A stretch of DNA of 64,000 nucleotides from the NCBI RefSeq assembly GCF_015352455.1, contig NZ_JADKPN010000001.1:558001-622000 (forward strand). The letters are read 5' to 3'. Under the pieces are notes generated by a model. That model saw nothing but the letters and a program-made list of their open reading frames with translations, did not search any database and was not told where the DNA came from. Below are positions 10,463 to 19,749 of this stretch, piece after piece; position 1 is the stretch's first letter, and every line of letters starts with the position of its first letter. Origin of the DNA: Nocardioides islandensis. GTDB lineage: Bacteria; Actinomycetota; Actinomycetes; Propionibacteriales; Nocardioidaceae. The position numbers and the translations under genes were made by a program.

Positions 10463-12655
10463 TCAACCCTGGCGCAGCGACGCCGGGCTGAACGGCGCGA
10501 GCCACCGGCGCCAGGCGGGTACGTCGGGGCCGAGGCCCGCACGTACCTCGAGCACCGAGCCCCAGTAGGAGTCCGCCTCGTCGATGGAGGGCGTGGCGGG
10601 GCCGAAGACCGCGTCGTCCGCCGTGCGGGCCAGCGGCAGGGCGAACGTCCCGAGTGCGACCGCCTGGGCCGGGCGCGAGCGATGGGCGGGCACCGGGAGG
10701 CCGAGGTCCCGGGCGCGGTCGATGAGCTCCTGCCAGGCCCCGACGTACCTCACCGACACGCGGCTGGCGCGGCGGCGCCGGGCCCGGCGCAGCAGCTTGT
10801 ACCCGGGCACCGCGCCGACCGCGACGGGGACCAGCAGCCAGAGCAGCCAGCGCCAGGAGCCGGACGACTGCTCGGCCCGGTCCTGCTGGTCGGAGTGGTC
10901 CTGGTCCGGCTGTGGTGACGGGGACGGCGAGGGGGAGGGCCGGGACGTCGCGGTCGGCGAGGTGTCCGGCTCGGCCGCGACCGGGTCGTTCTCGGGGTCG
11001 TTGCGGCGCGGCGACCTGAAGGACATGTACGCCGAGCGAGGCAGCTCGTGCCAGGTGCCGTCGGCGATCCGCAGCTCGACCCACGCGACGACGTCGTTGC
11101 CCTTGACGATCCCGTCAGCCGGCACCCGAGCGCCGACCACGACCCGGGCGGGTACGCGCAGGCGGGTGGCCACCAGCGCCATCGCCGCGGCGTACTGCTC
11201 GTCGTCGCCGACCATGTGCGGGCCGTTCATGAAGTCGTCGAGCCGGGCCTCGTCCTGCCCGCGCGCGAACTGCACCTCCCAGCCGAAGGCGCCGTCGCTG
11301 TACCTCCCGCGCGCGCGCATCATCGAGGCGGCCTTCAGCACGGCCTCCATCCGCGACGAGGTGCCCCGGCGCGCGACCTCGGCCCAGTTGTCCAGGAACT
11401 CGGCGGCGTCGTACGTCGGCCGGTCCACGAGCCTCGAGGCCTCGGCGTGGTCGGGGAGCGTCGGGTCGGGGAACTCGGCGAAGAACTCGTACTCGTCGTT
11501 GCCCCCGAGCGTCCGCGTCGCGATCGCCGTCGACGTGACCGGGTTGAAGCGCAGCGACGAGACGGGCACGCCGCCCGGGAAGTCGGTGTTCAGCCCGACC
11601 AGCCGGCCGGCGAGCGGCAGCCACTGGCTGTTCCACGCGCCGGTGAGGTCGATGCGGATCGGCGTCGTGCCGGTCTCGTCCGGTGTGGTCAGGTAGTCGG
11701 CGCCGAACAGCTGGAACCGGTCGTCGTGGCTGCCCGGCTCGACGTCGTTCGCGGCGACCCAGCGCCGGCCGTCGTACCGGTCGAGCACGGTGAACCGCAG
11801 GACCGTGCCGTCCGGTGCGGACGTCGCGCGCAGCAGCTGCGTGCGCCAGGCGTTGTCGGGGAGGTCCCCGGACTGCTTGCGGAAGCGCCGGAAGCTGTCC
11901 AGCGGCGTGCCGACGAGGTCGACGGCGTACGCCGCGGTCTGCTCGCGCAGCACCAGCCGCTGCTCGCCGTCGCCGAGCAGCGAGCCGCCCAGCGGGACCG
12001 CGAGCAGGGTGCTGACCACGAGCACCGGCGCGGCCAGCACCCACCGGGCCGAGGCCGGGGAGTCGGTCGGCGAGCCGGTGCGGCCGGCGCGGAGGACGAC
12101 CCAGGCCAGGCAGGCCAGGCCGAACACCCCGCCGAACAGGATGCGCGACCAGGTCCCGGACGACGTCAGGTGGCTGCCGGTGACGAGCACCCACGCGAGC
12201 AGGCCGAGGATGGGCGCGAGCGGCCACCCGGGCCGCGAGCCCGCGCGCGTGAACGCCGTCGCCTGCGCCGCGACCAGCAGCCCGGCCATGGCCGGCGCGA
12301 GCAGCACGGTGCCGGTCGCCTCCACGGGCGGGTGCGTGCCGACCAGCAGCCGCCACGACTCCCAGGCCCCGGTCAGCACGCGCGTGAAGGTGGTGCCGCG
12401 CAGGGACCCGCCGGTGAAGTCGACGCCGAGCACCACGATCCCCAGCAGCAGGTAGGCCACCGGGACGGAGACGAAGGCCCACACCAGCGACCCCAGTCGC
12501 GCGTGCAGCAGCACCACGACGGTGCCGACGGCGGCGCCCGCGGCACCGACGACCAGCCACGCCAGCCCGTCGAACGTCGTCCACCAGCCCGCGATGGCCG
12601 CGGTCGTGAGCACGAACGCGATGACGGGGTCGCGCCACGCCCGTTCGAGACTCAC
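10463..12655 (-). CDS. TgpA-like membrane protein with degenerate transglutaminase domain
   Basis: The 730-residue protein has about seven membrane spans in the first 220 residues (DUF3488-like), an extracytoplasmic region with a transglutaminase-like core at about 435-540, a Ser/Pro linker, one more span (about 585-605) and a cytoplasmic tail. The core keeps the fold landmarks but not the catalytic residues: GDDEQYAAA at 483-491 has Asp where the nucleophile Cys belongs, and VAW at 523-525 has Val where His belongs. It forms an operon with DUF58 and MoxR, overlapping DUF58 by four bases. It may act as a scaffold rather than an enzyme. Confidence 0.8.
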   Translation of the reverse strand: MSLERAWRDPVIAFVLTTAAIAGWWTTFDGLAWLVVGAAGAAVGTVVVLLHARLGSLVWAFVSVPVAYLLLGIVVLGVDFTGGSLRGTTFTRVLTGAWESWRLLVGTHPPVEATGTVLLAPAMAGLLVAAQATAFTRAGSRPGWPLAPILGLLAWVLVTGSHLTSSGTWSRILFGGVFGLACLAWVVLRAGRTGSPTDSPASARWVLAAPVLVVSTLLAVPLGGSLLGDGEQRLVLREQTAAYAVDLVGTPLDSFRRFRKQSGDLPDNAWRTQLLRATSAPDGTVLRFTVLDRYDGRRWVAANDVEPGSHDDRFQLFGADYLTTPDETGTTPIRIDLTGAWNSQWLPLAGRLVGLNTDFPGGVPVSSLRFNPVTSTAIATRTLGGNDEYEFFAEFPDPTLPDHAEASRLVDRPTYDAAEFLDNWAEVARRGTSSRMEAVLKAASMMRARGRYSDGAFGWEVQFARGQDEARLDDFMNGPHMVGDDEQYAAAMALVATRLRVPARVVVGARVPADGIVKGNDVVAWVELRIADGTWHELPRSAYMSFRSPRRNDPENDPVAAEPDTSPTATSRPSPSPSPSPQPDQDHSDQQDRAEQSSGSWRWLLWLLVPVAVGAVPGYKLLRRARRRRASRVSVRYVGAWQELIDRARDLGLPVPAHRSRPAQAVALGTFALPLARTADDAVFGPATPSIDEADSYWGSVLEVRAGLGPDVPAWRRWLAPFSPASLRQG

Positions 12656-13827
12656 CGCGCCACCTCGCTCATCGCCACAGGCAGCTGGCCGAGCTCGCCC
12701 AGCGTGACGATCGGCCGGCCGGCGTACTCCGCGAGCCCGGCCTTCTCGCCGGCGCCGGTCCGCCAGACCGCGGCCCAGAGGTCGGCCGGTGTCTGGGCGA
12801 CCACGCGCTGGAGGTCCACCAGTGGCGTGGCCGTGCCGGAGACCAGGAACAGCAGGCTGGCGTCGTACGCCGCGGCGAGCCCGCGGGTGACCAGGTCCGC
12901 CAGAGCGTGGGTGTTGCCCGGGGCGTCGAGGGTGGCGCGGCAGAAGGCGTCCAGGACGTACGACGGGTCCCCACCGCCGACGATCGTGTCGCCGCAGACG
13001 AGCGCGAGGTCGTAGCCGTCGTGGCCGGCGCGCATCGTCACCGATGCGGCGACCGACAGGGCGAGCTCGAAGTCCTCGGGGTCGGCGTACGCCTCCGGCC
13101 GGGTGTCGACGAGCAGCAGGGCGGAGGTGCGGCGGGTGTCGTGGTACTGCCGCACGAGCAGCTGGCCGGCCCGCGCGGAGGACCGCCAGTGGACGTGGCG
13201 CAGGTCGTCGCCGCGGACGTACTCGCGCAGCGCGTGGAAGGCCAGGTCGCTCATCGACAGCCGGTCGCTGGGCACGCCCTCGAGGTCGCGGATCTCGCCC
13301 AGCGGCAGGCCCGCCAGGTCCACCGTCGCGGGGCGGACCAGCAGCTCGACCGGCGCCGCCCAGCGGACCCGGCGGGCGAACAGGCCCACCGGGTCGGTCC
13401 GGCGGTAGACCACGGGCCCGACGGTGATGACGCCGCGTCGCGGCGCGGGGACGACCAGCTGGGCGTCGTGCGTGCCGTACGCCCGGAGCGTGGGCAGCCG
13501 CAACCAGCGACTCTCGGTGCCGGCGGGCACCTCGACCACGGGGCTCAGCACCGACACCGGCCAGCGGTTCGCGAGTCGGAGCCGCCCGCGCACCGGCGAG
13601 CCGACGCTGGTGCGGTCGGGGCGCAGGACCAGGACGGCGCGCACGTCCGACGGGGCCAGCACGACGGCGAGCCCGATGGCCACCAGCAGCAGGCACAGCG
13701 CCGCGACGACCGCGAGCTCCACCAGGCCGGTGAGCCGGGCCAGCGTCAGCGCCAGCAGCCCGGTGGAGATGACGGCTCGACCGAGCGGCGTGACGCCCCG
13801 GCGGAGGCCGGACCAGAGGCGGCGCAC
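12652..13827 (-). CDS. DUF58 domain protein
   Basis: The 391-residue protein has two membrane spans near residues 15-58 and a DUF58 domain whose core motif is DLRHVHWRSSARAGQLLVRQY. This family typically accompanies MoxR ATPases and transglutaminase-like membrane proteins, as it does here, in modules thought to assemble or mature complexes at the envelope. It has a GTG start, 13 bases after the MoxR stop. The stop overlaps the next gene's GTG by four bases. Confidence 0.88.
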   Translation of the reverse strand: MRRLWSGLRRGVTPLGRAVISTGLLALTLARLTGLVELAVVAALCLLLVAIGLAVVLAPSDVRAVLVLRPDRTSVGSPVRGRLRLANRWPVSVLSPVVEVPAGTESRWLRLPTLRAYGTHDAQLVVPAPRRGVITVGPVVYRRTDPVGLFARRVRWAAPVELLVRPATVDLAGLPLGEIRDLEGVPSDRLSMSDLAFHALREYVRGDDLRHVHWRSSARAGQLLVRQYHDTRRTSALLLVDTRPEAYADPEDFELALSVAASVTMRAGHDGYDLALVCGDTIVGGGDPSYVLDAFCRATLDAPGNTHALADLVTRGLAAAYDASLLFLVSGTATPLVDLQRVVAQTPADLWAAVWRTGAGEKAGLAEYAGRPIVTLGELGQLPVAMSEVAR

Positions 13828-13840
13828 GCGGAGCCGCCCG

Positions 13841-14809
13841 TCAGCCGGTCCGGTCGACCGGAGGCGGCACCTGGTCGAGCAGCGTCGCCACCACGTCGGC
13901 CACCTGGACGCCGCCGAACTGCGCCTGGGCGTCCAGCAGCAGCCGGTGCCCGAGCACGGGCTCGGCGAGCGTCACGATGTCGTGCGGCACGACGTGCCCG
14001 CGGCCGTCGGCGGCCGCCCACGTCTTCGCGGCCCGCACGAACGCCAGGCAGCCGCGCGCCGAGAGGCCCATCTTCACCTGGGGGAACTCGCGCGAGGCCT
14101 CGGCGAGCTCGCGCACGAAGCGGACGACCGACCGGTCGACGTACACCTCGTCGGCCATCGCGATCATCCTCGCGACGTCGTCGCGGGAGACGACGGGGGA
14201 GACCAGGGTCGCGCGGTCGCGCAGTCCCGAGTTGAGCAGGAGCTCCTCGGTGGACTCGGCGTCCGGGTACCCGACCGACGTCTTGAACAGGAAGCGGTCC
14301 AGCTGCGCCTCGGGCAGCCGGTAGGTGCCGGCCTGCTCGATGGGGTTCTGGGTGGCGATGACCATGAACGGCCGCGGCACGTCGTGCGTCACGCCGTCGA
14401 CGGTGACGTGGCCCTCCTCCATCACCTCGAGCAGCGCGGCCTGGGTCTTGGGAGAGGCGCGGTTGATCTCGTCGGCCAGGACGATGTCGTGGAAGATCGG
14501 GCCGGGGTGGAACTCGAACGACCCGCGGTGCTGGTCGTACACCGTCACGCCGGTCACGTCGGTCGGCAGCAGGTCCGGGGTGAACTGGATCCGCGCGTGG
14601 GTGCCCTCGACCGTGTTGGCCATCGCCCGCGCCAGCATCGTCTTGCCGGTGCCGGGGAGGTCCTCGAGCAGCAGGTGACCCTCCGACAGCAGGCAGGTCA
14701 GGGTGAGCCGGATGACGTGGTCCTTGCCCAGCACCGCCCGCCCGATGGAGTCCGCCATCGTGGCGAACGCCGCTTGGAAGCGCGTCGCCTGATCAGCGGT
14801 GATCGTCAC
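13841..14809 (-). CDS. MoxR family AAA+ ATPase
   Basis: The 322-residue ATPase has Walker A PGTGKT (residues 52-57), Walker B VLADEIN, sensor VIATQNPIEQAGTYRLPEAQLDRF and arginine finger regions typical of AAA_3/MoxR. MoxR proteins act as chaperone-like ATPases for complex maturation, usually with DUF58 partners. Upstream on this strand, CATCAT lies six bases before the GTG, consistent with a leaderless transcript that starts the three-gene operon. Confidence 0.92.
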   Translation of the reverse strand: MTITADQATRFQAAFATMADSIGRAVLGKDHVIRLTLTCLLSEGHLLLEDLPGTGKTMLARAMANTVEGTHARIQFTPDLLPTDVTGVTVYDQHRGSFEFHPGPIFHDIVLADEINRASPKTQAALLEVMEEGHVTVDGVTHDVPRPFMVIATQNPIEQAGTYRLPEAQLDRFLFKTSVGYPDAESTEELLLNSGLRDRATLVSPVVSRDDVARMIAMADEVYVDRSVVRFVRELAEASREFPQVKMGLSARGCLAFVRAAKTWAAADGRGHVVPHDIVTLAEPVLGHRLLLDAQAQFGGVQVADVVATLLDQVPPPVDRTG

Positions 14810-14880
14810 CCGACGATGATGTCACCCGCGGTACGCCGATGGGTCACGGCGGCGATCGTGCCGGGACGGCCGACCGGACC

Positions 14881-15684
14881 CTAGAACCGGTCGAAGTCCG
14901 CCGCGGCGTGGGCGCAGAAGACGTCGACGTCACCGGTGTGCGCGGACCGCAGCTCGCGCACCCGCTCGAGGTTGGCGATCCGCTTGCGGTGGTCGGTGGC
15001 CATCATCCGCTGGAAGAGCGCCAGGCCCGGGGCACAGGCCGGGGGCTCGTGGGCCTCGCGGGCGTCGAAGTAGCAGTCGCCGGCGTGCAGCAGCCAGCCG
15101 CCCTCGCCGGCCGGGCGGCGCACGGCGACCCCGCAGTGCCCGCGTGTGTGCCCGTGCAGCGGGAGCAGCAGCACGTCGTCGTCCAGCGCGGTCACCGACG
15201 TCAGGCCGTTCCAGTCGTCGCCGGCCTCCGACAGCGGCCGCCAGCGCGGCCCGTGCGCCCACATCGCCTCGATGTACCTGGCCCGCTCGCGCAGCCGGGG
15301 ATGCGTGGCGGCGTCCAGCTCCGCGGCGTACACGTGCACCGTCGCCTGCGGGAAGTCGCCCAGCCCGCCGACGTGGTCGAAGTCCATGTGCGTGAGCACG
15401 ACGTCGGTGACGTCGGCCGGGTCGTGGCCGAGCGCACGGACCTGGGCGACGGCGGTCTCCTCCTCGACCAGCCGGGGCCGCAGCAGCATGCGGGAGCTCG
15501 GCGTCAGGCGCTTCGGGTTGCGGACGTCGCCCATGCCGAAGCCGGTGTCGACCAGCACCAGACCGGCGTCCCGCTCGACGAGCAGGCAGTGCGCGACGAT
15601 GCGGCGCGGCGCGAGCCGCTCCCCGATCGTCGCGACGAGCGACATGGTGCCGCAGTTGAGGTGGTGCACGGCGGTGACGGTCAT
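14881..15684 (-). CDS. metallo-beta-lactamase fold hydrolase, lactonase-like
   Basis: The 267-residue protein has the metallo-beta-lactamase fold: LLVERDAGLVLVDTGFG near the start, the metal motif THMDFDHVGG, then LPLHGHTRGHCGV and HAGDCYF. The layout resembles AHL lactonases (AttM/AiiA type), but the motif is HxDxDH where HxHxDH is usual. The substrate is therefore open. It stands alone, divergent from the SURF1 gene. Confidence 0.8.
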   Translation of the reverse strand: MTVTAVHHLNCGTMSLVATIGERLAPRRIVAHCLLVERDAGLVLVDTGFGMGDVRNPKRLTPSSRMLLRPRLVEEETAVAQVRALGHDPADVTDVVLTHMDFDHVGGLGDFPQATVHVYAAELDAATHPRLRERARYIEAMWAHGPRWRPLSEAGDDWNGLTSVTALDDDVLLLPLHGHTRGHCGVAVRRPAGEGGWLLHAGDCYFDAREAHEPPACAPGLALFQRMMATDHRKRIANLERVRELRSAHTGDVDVFCAHAAADFDRF

Positions 15685-15739
15685 CGGGGCCTCCCTGGGC
15701 AGACTCTAGGGCGGGAGGGTGTCTCCGTATCCTGGCCGC

Positions 15740-16474
15740 GTGCCGGTGCCCGTCCTCCTCAGGCCCCGGGTCTGGCCGGCGCACCTGCTCGTGGTCGCCG
15801 CCGTGGTGGCGGCCGGCTGGCTGGGGCTGTGGCAGTACCACGGCTGGCAGGACCGCCGCGCGGACGCCGCCCGCGACCTGACCCACGTCGACCCGATCCC
15901 GCTGGCGGATGCGATCGGGCCGGACGACCCGTTCCCGGGCCGGTACGTCGGGCAGCCGGTCGAGGTGCGGGGCACGTGGGTGCCCGACGGCGTGGTGACG
16001 GTGACCGGCCGGGAGCAGGACGGCCGCCGGGGGATCTGGGTGGTGGACCTCCTGGACGTCGGCGGCTCGTTGCTGCCCGTCGTCCGTGGCTGGGCCGAGG
16101 CTCCGGTCTCCAGCGTGTCGATCGTGCCCGCGGCGCCGGCGGAGGTGACCGGCTGGCTGCAGCCCTCCGAGAGCGGCGGCGCAGCGGACGACGACCCCAC
16201 CGACGCGACGTACCCCCAGCTGCGGATCGCGGACCTGGCGCAGCGGTTCGACCAGGACCTGTACGGCGCCTACGTCGTCGAGCGCGACCCCCCCGGACCG
16301 CTCGTGCAGGCCGACCTCGACGCCCTGCCCGACGCCAGCCGGTTCACCGCGATCCGCAACCTGCTGTACGCCTTCGAGTGGTGGTTCTTCGGCGGGTTCG
16401 CGGTGTTCGTGTGGTGGCGGTGGGCGCGGGAGACCGTCGAGGCGGCCGCCGGACCGGCTTCGGGCGCTCGGTAG
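15740..16474 (+). CDS. SURF1 family cytochrome oxidase assembly protein
   Basis: The protein of about 244 residues has one N-terminal and one C-terminal membrane span around an extracytoplasmic domain, with GLWQYHGWQDRRA and the SURF1-like GRYVGQPVEVRGTWVPD. SURF1 proteins assist heme insertion into aa3-type oxidase. The GTG at 15740 is chosen over an in-frame GTG at 15719 because TATCCT (15728-15733) sits six bases before it, a typical leaderless arrangement that would leave the upstream codon outside the transcript. Confidence 0.83.
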   Translation: MPVPVLLRPRVWPAHLLVVAAVVAAGWLGLWQYHGWQDRRADAARDLTHVDPIPLADAIGPDDPFPGRYVGQPVEVRGTWVPDGVVTVTGREQDGRRGIWVVDLLDVGGSLLPVVRGWAEAPVSSVSIVPAAPAEVTGWLQPSESGGAADDDPTDATYPQLRIADLAQRFDQDLYGAYVVERDPPGPLVQADLDALPDASRFTAIRNLLYAFEWWFFGGFAVFVWWRWARETVEAAAGPASGAR

Positions 16475-16485
16475 GGTCGCTGGTC

Positions 16486-16830
16486 GTGGGCAGGCTCTTC
16501 ACGGCGTACCGCGTCCTGGCGATCATCGTCGGCGTGCTGCTCGCCTTCTGCTCGCTGGTGGCGCTGCCCCTGAAGTACCTCGCGACGGACGGCAGCAGCC
16601 TCCAGACGTTCGGCGAGAACGCCAGCATCATGTGGGTCGCGCACGGCTGGGTGTTCATCATCTACGTCGTGGTGACGTTCCTCCTGGCCCGCGAGGCCCG
16701 GTGGAGCATCCCGTTCACGGTGCTGGCGCTGGTCGCCGGCCTGATCCCCCTCGTGATCTTCTGGGTCGAGCGGTCCGTGGTCCGGCGGATGCGCGAGGAG
16801 CACCCCGAGCTCAGCGCCGAACGGGCCTGA
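16486..16830 (+). CDS. DUF3817 membrane protein
   Basis: The 114-residue protein has three hydrophobic spans and the DUF3817 pattern: FTAYRVLAIIVGVLLAFCSL, then WVAHGWVFIIYVV and a tail with WVERSVVRRMREEHP. The family is an integral membrane protein of unknown role, often near SURF1 or heme genes. TAGGGT (16472-16477) lies eight bases before the GTG, indicating a leaderless transcript independent of SURF1. Confidence 0.85.
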   Translation: MGRLFTAYRVLAIIVGVLLAFCSLVALPLKYLATDGSSLQTFGENASIMWVAHGWVFIIYVVVTFLLAREARWSIPFTVLALVAGLIPLVIFWVERSVVRRMREEHPELSAERA

Positions 16831-16845
16831 CCCGATGGACGACCG

Positions 16846-17667
16846 ATGACCACCGCGTTCGTGCTCGGCGGCGGTGGGGTCCTCGGCGCGGTCGAGGTCG
16901 GCATGCTGCGAGCACTGTTCGAGCGGGGGATCACGCCCGACCTCGTGCTCGGCACCTCGGTCGGCGCCCTGAACGGCGCGCTGGTCGCGCGGGACCCGTC
17001 GCCGGCGGTCATCGACCGGCTCACCGAGATGTGGCTGACCACGACGACGGGCCGGGAGGTGTACGGCGACCGGCCGCTGCGCACGGTCCGGCGTGCGGTG
17101 GCCACCGGCACGCACATCTACTCCGCCTCGCCGATCCGGCGCCGGCTGGCCGAGGAGTTCGGCGACCTGACGTTCGAGGACCTGCCGGTGCAGTTCCAGG
17201 TGTGCGCCGCGAGCATCGAGCGCGCGGCCGAGCACTGGTTCCACACCGGACCGCTGGTCGACGCGATCGTCGCGAGCGCCGCCGTACCGGGCCTGCTGCC
17301 GCCGGCCAAGGTCGGCGACGAGCACTTCCTTGACGGCGGGATCGTCAACTCCATCCCCGTCGACCGGGCCGTGCAGCTGGGCGCCGACCTCATCTACGTG
17401 CTCCAGGTGGGCCGGATCGACCGCCCGCTGTCGGTGCCGAAGCGGCCGTGGGAGGTGGCCCGGGTGTCCTTCGAGATCGCCCGCCGGCACCGGTTCGCGC
17501 GCGTGATGGCCGAGCTCCCGGACGGCGTGGCCGCGCACGTGCTGCCCGCACGGGGTACGTCGGCGCGCGACGACACCCTGCTCGGCCACCGCGACTTCTC
17601 GTCGGTCACCCAGCGGATCGAGGACACCTACCTCGCGAGCCTGGCCTACCTGGACGCCCAGCCGTGA
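16846..17667 (+). CDS. patatin-like phospholipase
   Basis: The 273-residue protein has all patatin motifs: the glycine-rich oxyanion loop VLGGGGVLGAVEVG, the nucleophile elbow GTSVG (Ser38), and the Asp of DGG at 163-165. These form a Ser-Asp dyad for acyl-ester hydrolysis of lipids. The substrate is unknown. The next gene encodes an acyltransferase, which suggests a lipid-remodelling pair. Its stop lies in the first copy of a 14-base tandem repeat. Confidence 0.9.
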   Translation: MTTAFVLGGGGVLGAVEVGMLRALFERGITPDLVLGTSVGALNGALVARDPSPAVIDRLTEMWLTTTTGREVYGDRPLRTVRRAVATGTHIYSASPIRRRLAEEFGDLTFEDLPVQFQVCAASIERAAEHWFHTGPLVDAIVASAAVPGLLPPAKVGDEHFLDGGIVNSIPVDRAVQLGADLIYVLQVGRIDRPLSVPKRPWEVARVSFEIARRHRFARVMAELPDGVAAHVLPARGTSARDDTLLGHRDFSSVTQRIEDTYLASLAYLDAQP

Positions 17668-17712
17668 GCAGGCAGCCGTGAGCAGGCAGCCGTGAGCAGG
17701 CAGCCGTGAGCA
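17659..17712 (+). repeat. 14-base tandem repeat at a gene junction
   Basis: The unit CAGCCGTGAGCAGG occurs three full times (17659-17700) plus 12 bases of a fourth. The first copy holds the patatin stop, and the fourth holds the GTG start of the acyltransferase. Each copy contains GTGA. Confidence 0.95.
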
Positions 17713-18788
17713 CCACTCCTCGGCAGTGGTACGCCCGGCAGACGCGCCGGCTGATCACGGCGCCCGTCGTCATCGCGGTCACCGTGCTCATCGGCGTGAC
17801 CCTGCCGTTGTGGGTGGTCGCTGCCGCGGCCCTGTCACCCGTGCTGCCGGGCCACTGGCGGCCCCTGCGGCTGCTGTGGGTGCTGATCCTCTACCTGGTC
17901 GTCGAGTCGCTGCTGCTGGTCGTGCTGTTCGGTCTGTGGCTGTCGTCGGGCTTCGGCTGGCGGGTGCGCCGGCCGTACTACCAGGGCATCCACTACGACC
18001 TGGTCGAGGGCGTGCTCTGGGTCTTCTTCCGTGAGGCGCGGCGGGTGCTGAACCTGACCATCGACACCGAGGGCCCCGACCCGAACGCCTACCCCGGCAA
18101 GCCGTTGCTGGTGTGCTGCCGGCACGCGGGGCCTGGCGACTCGTTCACGCTGATCTACGCGCTGATGCAGTGGTACCACCGGGAGCCCCGGGTCGTCCTC
18201 AAGGACACCCTGGCGTGGGACCCCGCGATCGACGTGATCCTGCACCGCATCCCGGCGCGGTTCATCTCGCCCAACCCGAAGAAGGGGGAGACGGCGAGCG
18301 AGCAGATCGAGCGCGACATCTCCGAGCTCGCGACCGGGCTGGACGAGAACGACGCGTTCGTGATCTTCCCGGAGGGCGGCAACTTCACGCCTCACCGCCG
18401 GGAGAAGGGGATCGAGCGGCTGCGCAGGCTCGGCATGTACCGGATGGCCGACCGGGCCGAGCAGATGACCAACGTGCTCGCGCCCCGGCCGGGCGGCTTC
18501 CTGGCGGCGCTGGCCGCGGCCCCGGAGGCGGACGTGGTGATGGTCGCCCACACGGGGATGGACCACCTGCTCACGGTCGGCGACGTGTGGCGCGAGCTGC
18601 CGATGGACAAGCGCCTGGTGATGCAGTGGTGGCAGGTGCCGCGCGCGGAGATCCCCGAGGGGCGCGACGCCCAGATCGAGTGGCTCTTCGGGTGGTGGGA
18701 GCGGATCGACGAGTGGATCGACGAGCACCGCGCCGAGGACCTCCCGGCGCGGCGCCGTCGACGCTCCTCACACCTCGACCACCGATAG
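17706..18788 (+). CDS. PlsC-like lysophospholipid acyltransferase
   Basis: The 360-residue protein has two membrane spans (about residues 17-45 and 56-80), then a PlsC-type domain with the HX4D motif RHAGPGD (His140, Asp145) and FPEGGNFTP, which binds the phosphate. Such enzymes transfer acyl groups to lysophosphatidate or related lipids. The GTG at 17706 follows the tandem repeat; upstream in-frame starts run into a TGA. Confidence 0.87.
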   Translation: MSTTPRQWYARQTRRLITAPVVIAVTVLIGVTLPLWVVAAAALSPVLPGHWRPLRLLWVLILYLVVESLLLVVLFGLWLSSGFGWRVRRPYYQGIHYDLVEGVLWVFFREARRVLNLTIDTEGPDPNAYPGKPLLVCCRHAGPGDSFTLIYALMQWYHREPRVVLKDTLAWDPAIDVILHRIPARFISPNPKKGETASEQIERDISELATGLDENDAFVIFPEGGNFTPHRREKGIERLRRLGMYRMADRAEQMTNVLAPRPGGFLAALAAAPEADVVMVAHTGMDHLLTVGDVWRELPMDKRLVMQWWQVPRAEIPEGRDAQIEWLFGWWERIDEWIDEHRAEDLPARRRRRSSHLDHR

Positions 18789-18792
18789 GCGG

Positions 18793-19578
18793 CTACTTCT
18801 TCTTCGGCGTCGGCTCGACGTCGACGACCTCGGCCGGCTCGTCCGGCGTGGTCACCTCGTGCGGCTCCTCCACGGCGTCCGACAGCGCCTCGTCGGGCGA
18901 CGCACCGGCCGAGTCGTCGGCGGCCTCGTCCGCGCGCTCGGTCATCGGGTCGTCCACGCCGATCGGCTCGTCGGGTCCGACGCCCGGGGCGAGGTGGGTG
19001 CCGCCGGTGGTCGGGACCGAGCCGCCGGTCGTGGTCGTGGAGCTCGTGGTCGAGCTGGGCGGGGTCGTGGAGGTCGGCGGGGTGTAGGACGACTGCCAGT
19101 TGTCCGCCTGCTTGTTGCCGCGCAGCTTGCTGGCCACGAAGCCGGCCACGGCCGCGAGGGTGCCGACGATCAGCACCTTGCGCAGCTTGCCGCGCTTCTT
19201 GGGAGCAGGCTCGCCCTTGACCTCGGCCACCTTGGCCTGGGCCAGCTCCTTGCCGCTGGCCGCGAGGCCGGCGGCGGTGGCGGCGCCGGACGCCGCCGCG
19301 GACCTGGCCTTGGGGATCGCCACCTCCCTGGTCGCCTCGGCGATCTCGGAGGCGAGGTTCTTGCTCTCGGCCATCAGTGGCCCGGCCTTGTCTTTGGTGT
19401 CCTTGGCCAGCTCCCTGGCGCCCTCCGCGGCGTCCTTGCTGATCTCGCGGACCTGCTCGCGCATCGTCGTCACGGCGGACTCGATCGCAGGGAGCGCGGC
19501 GTCGACGGCCGCGGACGCCTGGTCGATCGCCTGGTCGACGAACTGGGCGACCGGGGACTTCTTCTTGCGGAACGGCAT
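18793..19578 (-). CDS. hypothetical membrane protein with amphipathic N-terminal helices
   Basis: The 261-residue protein is not assigned to a characterised family. Residues 1-115 are Ala/Lys/Glu-rich and predicted helical, with a repeating small-residue pattern reminiscent of YtxH or apolipoprotein-like helices. A single membrane span follows at about 135-152 (VLIVGTLAAVAGFVASKL), then a Ser/Thr/Pro linker and an acidic tail ending KKK. The ATG at 19578 gives MPFRKKKSPVAQ, with GGAGAG just upstream. It converges on the acyltransferase with a four-base gap. Confidence 0.7.
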   Translation of the reverse strand: MPFRKKKSPVAQFVDQAIDQASAAVDAALPAIESAVTTMREQVREISKDAAEGARELAKDTKDKAGPLMAESKNLASEIAEATREVAIPKARSAAASGAATAAGLAASGKELAQAKVAEVKGEPAPKKRGKLRKVLIVGTLAAVAGFVASKLRGNKQADNWQSSYTPPTSTTPPSSTTSSTTTTGGSVPTTGGTHLAPGVGPDEPIGVDDPMTERADEAADDSAGASPDEALSDAVEEPHEVTTPDEPAEVVDVEPTPKKK

Positions 19579-19749
19579 CTCTCCGCACTTCCTCTCCATG
19601 GGTGGATGCCTTCGATCATGCCGCACCGGCCAGGGCCGTGCGACTGCCCGTAGGGGTGACGGGACCGACGGGCCCGCTGGCGAGGCATGGCAGGATCGGG
19701 TCAGCACGCGCCGTACGGCGTGCTGCTCCACCCTGTGCGAGAGGTAGAC

